From Planctomycetota bacterium (GTDB lineage: Bacteria > Planctomycetota > Phycisphaerae > Sedimentisphaerales > Anaerobacaceae), in contig JADFHU010000322.1 in the NCBI GenBank assembly GCA_022567055.1, forward strand, positions 1 through 6,601: DNA of 6,601 nt, read 5' to 3'. Within the stretch, counting starts at the first letter, position 1. The number at the start of each line of letters is the position of its first letter. Made by a program: the position numbers and the translations under genes. Below the pieces are notes generated by a model. The model was given only the letters and a program-made list of their open reading frames with translations. It made no database searches and was not told where the DNA came from. This document shows positions 5,845 through 6,601 of this stretch, in pieces.

Positions 5845-6601
5845 TTAGATGGGAAGCAATCTATTCATAAGATCACCGAACTCCTCCACGAGGCCTTGAA
5901 GGTAGGGCAGGATCATCATGGTCATGGCCAGACCCAGACCCACACGCACCGGCATGCTCAGAAACAGAATGTTCATTTCCGGCAGGACCCGAGCCATGAT
6001 CGCCAGCACGGTCAGCAAGATGATAAAGGCGGCAAGAATCGGCGCCGCGAGTCGCAAGCTTGCCGTCAACAGGGCGCTTCCGGCCTCGACCACGCCGCGG
6101 GTCAAGACGTCAATGGTGGGGGTCGTCCCCACGGGAAAGCTCTGGTAGCTCTCATAGATGACTTGAATGAGGGCGTGGTGGGCATTCGCGCTCAGAAAGA
6201 ACAGGATGAATATCATTTCCAAGAGGCCTCCGAGAGGCTGTGTTCGGTCACCACTCAAAGGATCGATGACCTCCGCCATCGCCAGCCCCATCTCGCGTTC
6301 AATGATGCGCCCGGTGGTTTTGACGATGCTAAACAGGATGGCGATGATGACTCCCAGGGCCAGACCATAGGTCGCTTCGTTGATCATCAAGAGGATCAGG
6401 CGTACTGTGGAGAGGGCGTGGAGATCCATGGAAAAGGGCAACAATCGACCAAAGAAGAGGGTCAACAGGAGGACCAGTGCCATTTTTATGCGGACGGGCA
6501 AGACCCGCCATCCGAAGATAGGAAGGACGAGCAAGAACGCGGACAGACGCGTCAAGATCAAGCCAAAACCAACGAGATTCTCACTAAGTTCAGTAATGTC
6601 C
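5845..6601 (-). CDS. fliR: Flagellar biosynthesis protein FliR (5' end outside window)
   Basis: FliR is a polytopic inner-membrane protein of the flagellar type III export gate, working with FliP, FliQ and FlhB. The window shows 251 residues ending in NRLLPI. Family signatures are the N-terminal ILTRLSAFLLVLPIFG, EREMGLAMAEVIDP, FLSANAHHALIQVIYESYQSFP and ARVLPEMNILFLSMPVRV, with long hydrophobic segments between them. An internal TTG at 6561 is not the likely start: the frame stays open upstream through DITELSENLVGFG to the edge, and these residues match the amphipathic beginning of FliR proteins. The base at 6601 reads G on the minus strand, so the preceding codon could be the ATG, GTG or TTG start, giving about 252 residues, normal for FliR. 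fliP and fliQ would be expected just beyond the right edge. Confidence 0.95.
   Translation of the reverse strand, partial: DITELSENLVGFGLILTRLSAFLLVLPIFGWRVLPVRIKMALVLLLTLFFGRLLPFSMDLHALSTVRLILLMINEATYGLALGVIIAILFSIVKTTGRIIEREMGLAMAEVIDPLSGDRTQPLGGLLEMIFILFFLSANAHHALIQVIYESYQSFPVGTTPTIDVLTRGVVEAGSALLTASLRLAAPILAAFIILLTVLAIMARVLPEMNILFLSMPVRVGLGLAMTMMILPYLQGLVEEFGDLMNRLLPI

Overview
The window reads as chromosomal DNA from a flagellated, probably Gram-negative bacterium of moderately high GC. The evidence is a clear pair of flagellar export-apparatus genes (fliR, flhB) and ordinary bacterial carbohydrate and hydrolase genes. I see no transposase, integrase, CRISPR array, tRNA or rRNA. I cannot place the organism more precisely; a heptad/palindrome intergenic repeat suggests a genome that carries dispersed non-coding repeats.

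Layout from left to right. Positions 1-399 hold no convincing gene, but contain a run of small hairpins and a 10-bp palindrome upstream of the only clear plus-strand gene. That gene (415-1356) encodes an exported endonuclease/exonuclease/phosphatase (EEP) fold protein. It converges, with only 7 bp between stop codons, on a minus-strand operon read from 3491 down to 1364: an RpiB/LacAB-type sugar-phosphate isomerase, then a DhaK-type and a DhaL-type kinase subunit. These three genes are joined by one-base stop/start overlaps (TAATG and TGATG). A 312-bp intergenic region (3492-3803) follows, then a minus-strand membrane-anchored alpha/beta hydrolase (3804-4658). Next comes a ~100-bp element of tandem 7-mers around a GC-rich palindrome (4671-4772), then flhB (4774-5841) and fliR (5845 to the right edge, its start codon probably just outside the window).

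How the genes work together. FliR and FlhB are inner-membrane parts of the flagellar type III export gate; FlhB carries the NPTH autocleavage motif that switches substrate class. The isomerase and two kinase subunits look like one catabolic module: a short-chain ketose is phosphorylated by the DhaK/DhaL pair and the product is isomerised by the RpiB-like protein. The isomerase keeps the catalytic Cys66/Thr68 pair but has lost the His and Arg residues that ordinary RpiB uses for ring opening and ribose-phosphate binding. With a DhaKL kinase beside it, a tetrulose (erythrulose/threitol-type) pathway leading to D-erythrose 4-phosphate is more likely than ribose or plain dihydroxyacetone metabolism. 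This is the most interesting inference in the window. I found no evidence of a wholly new defence or mobile system.
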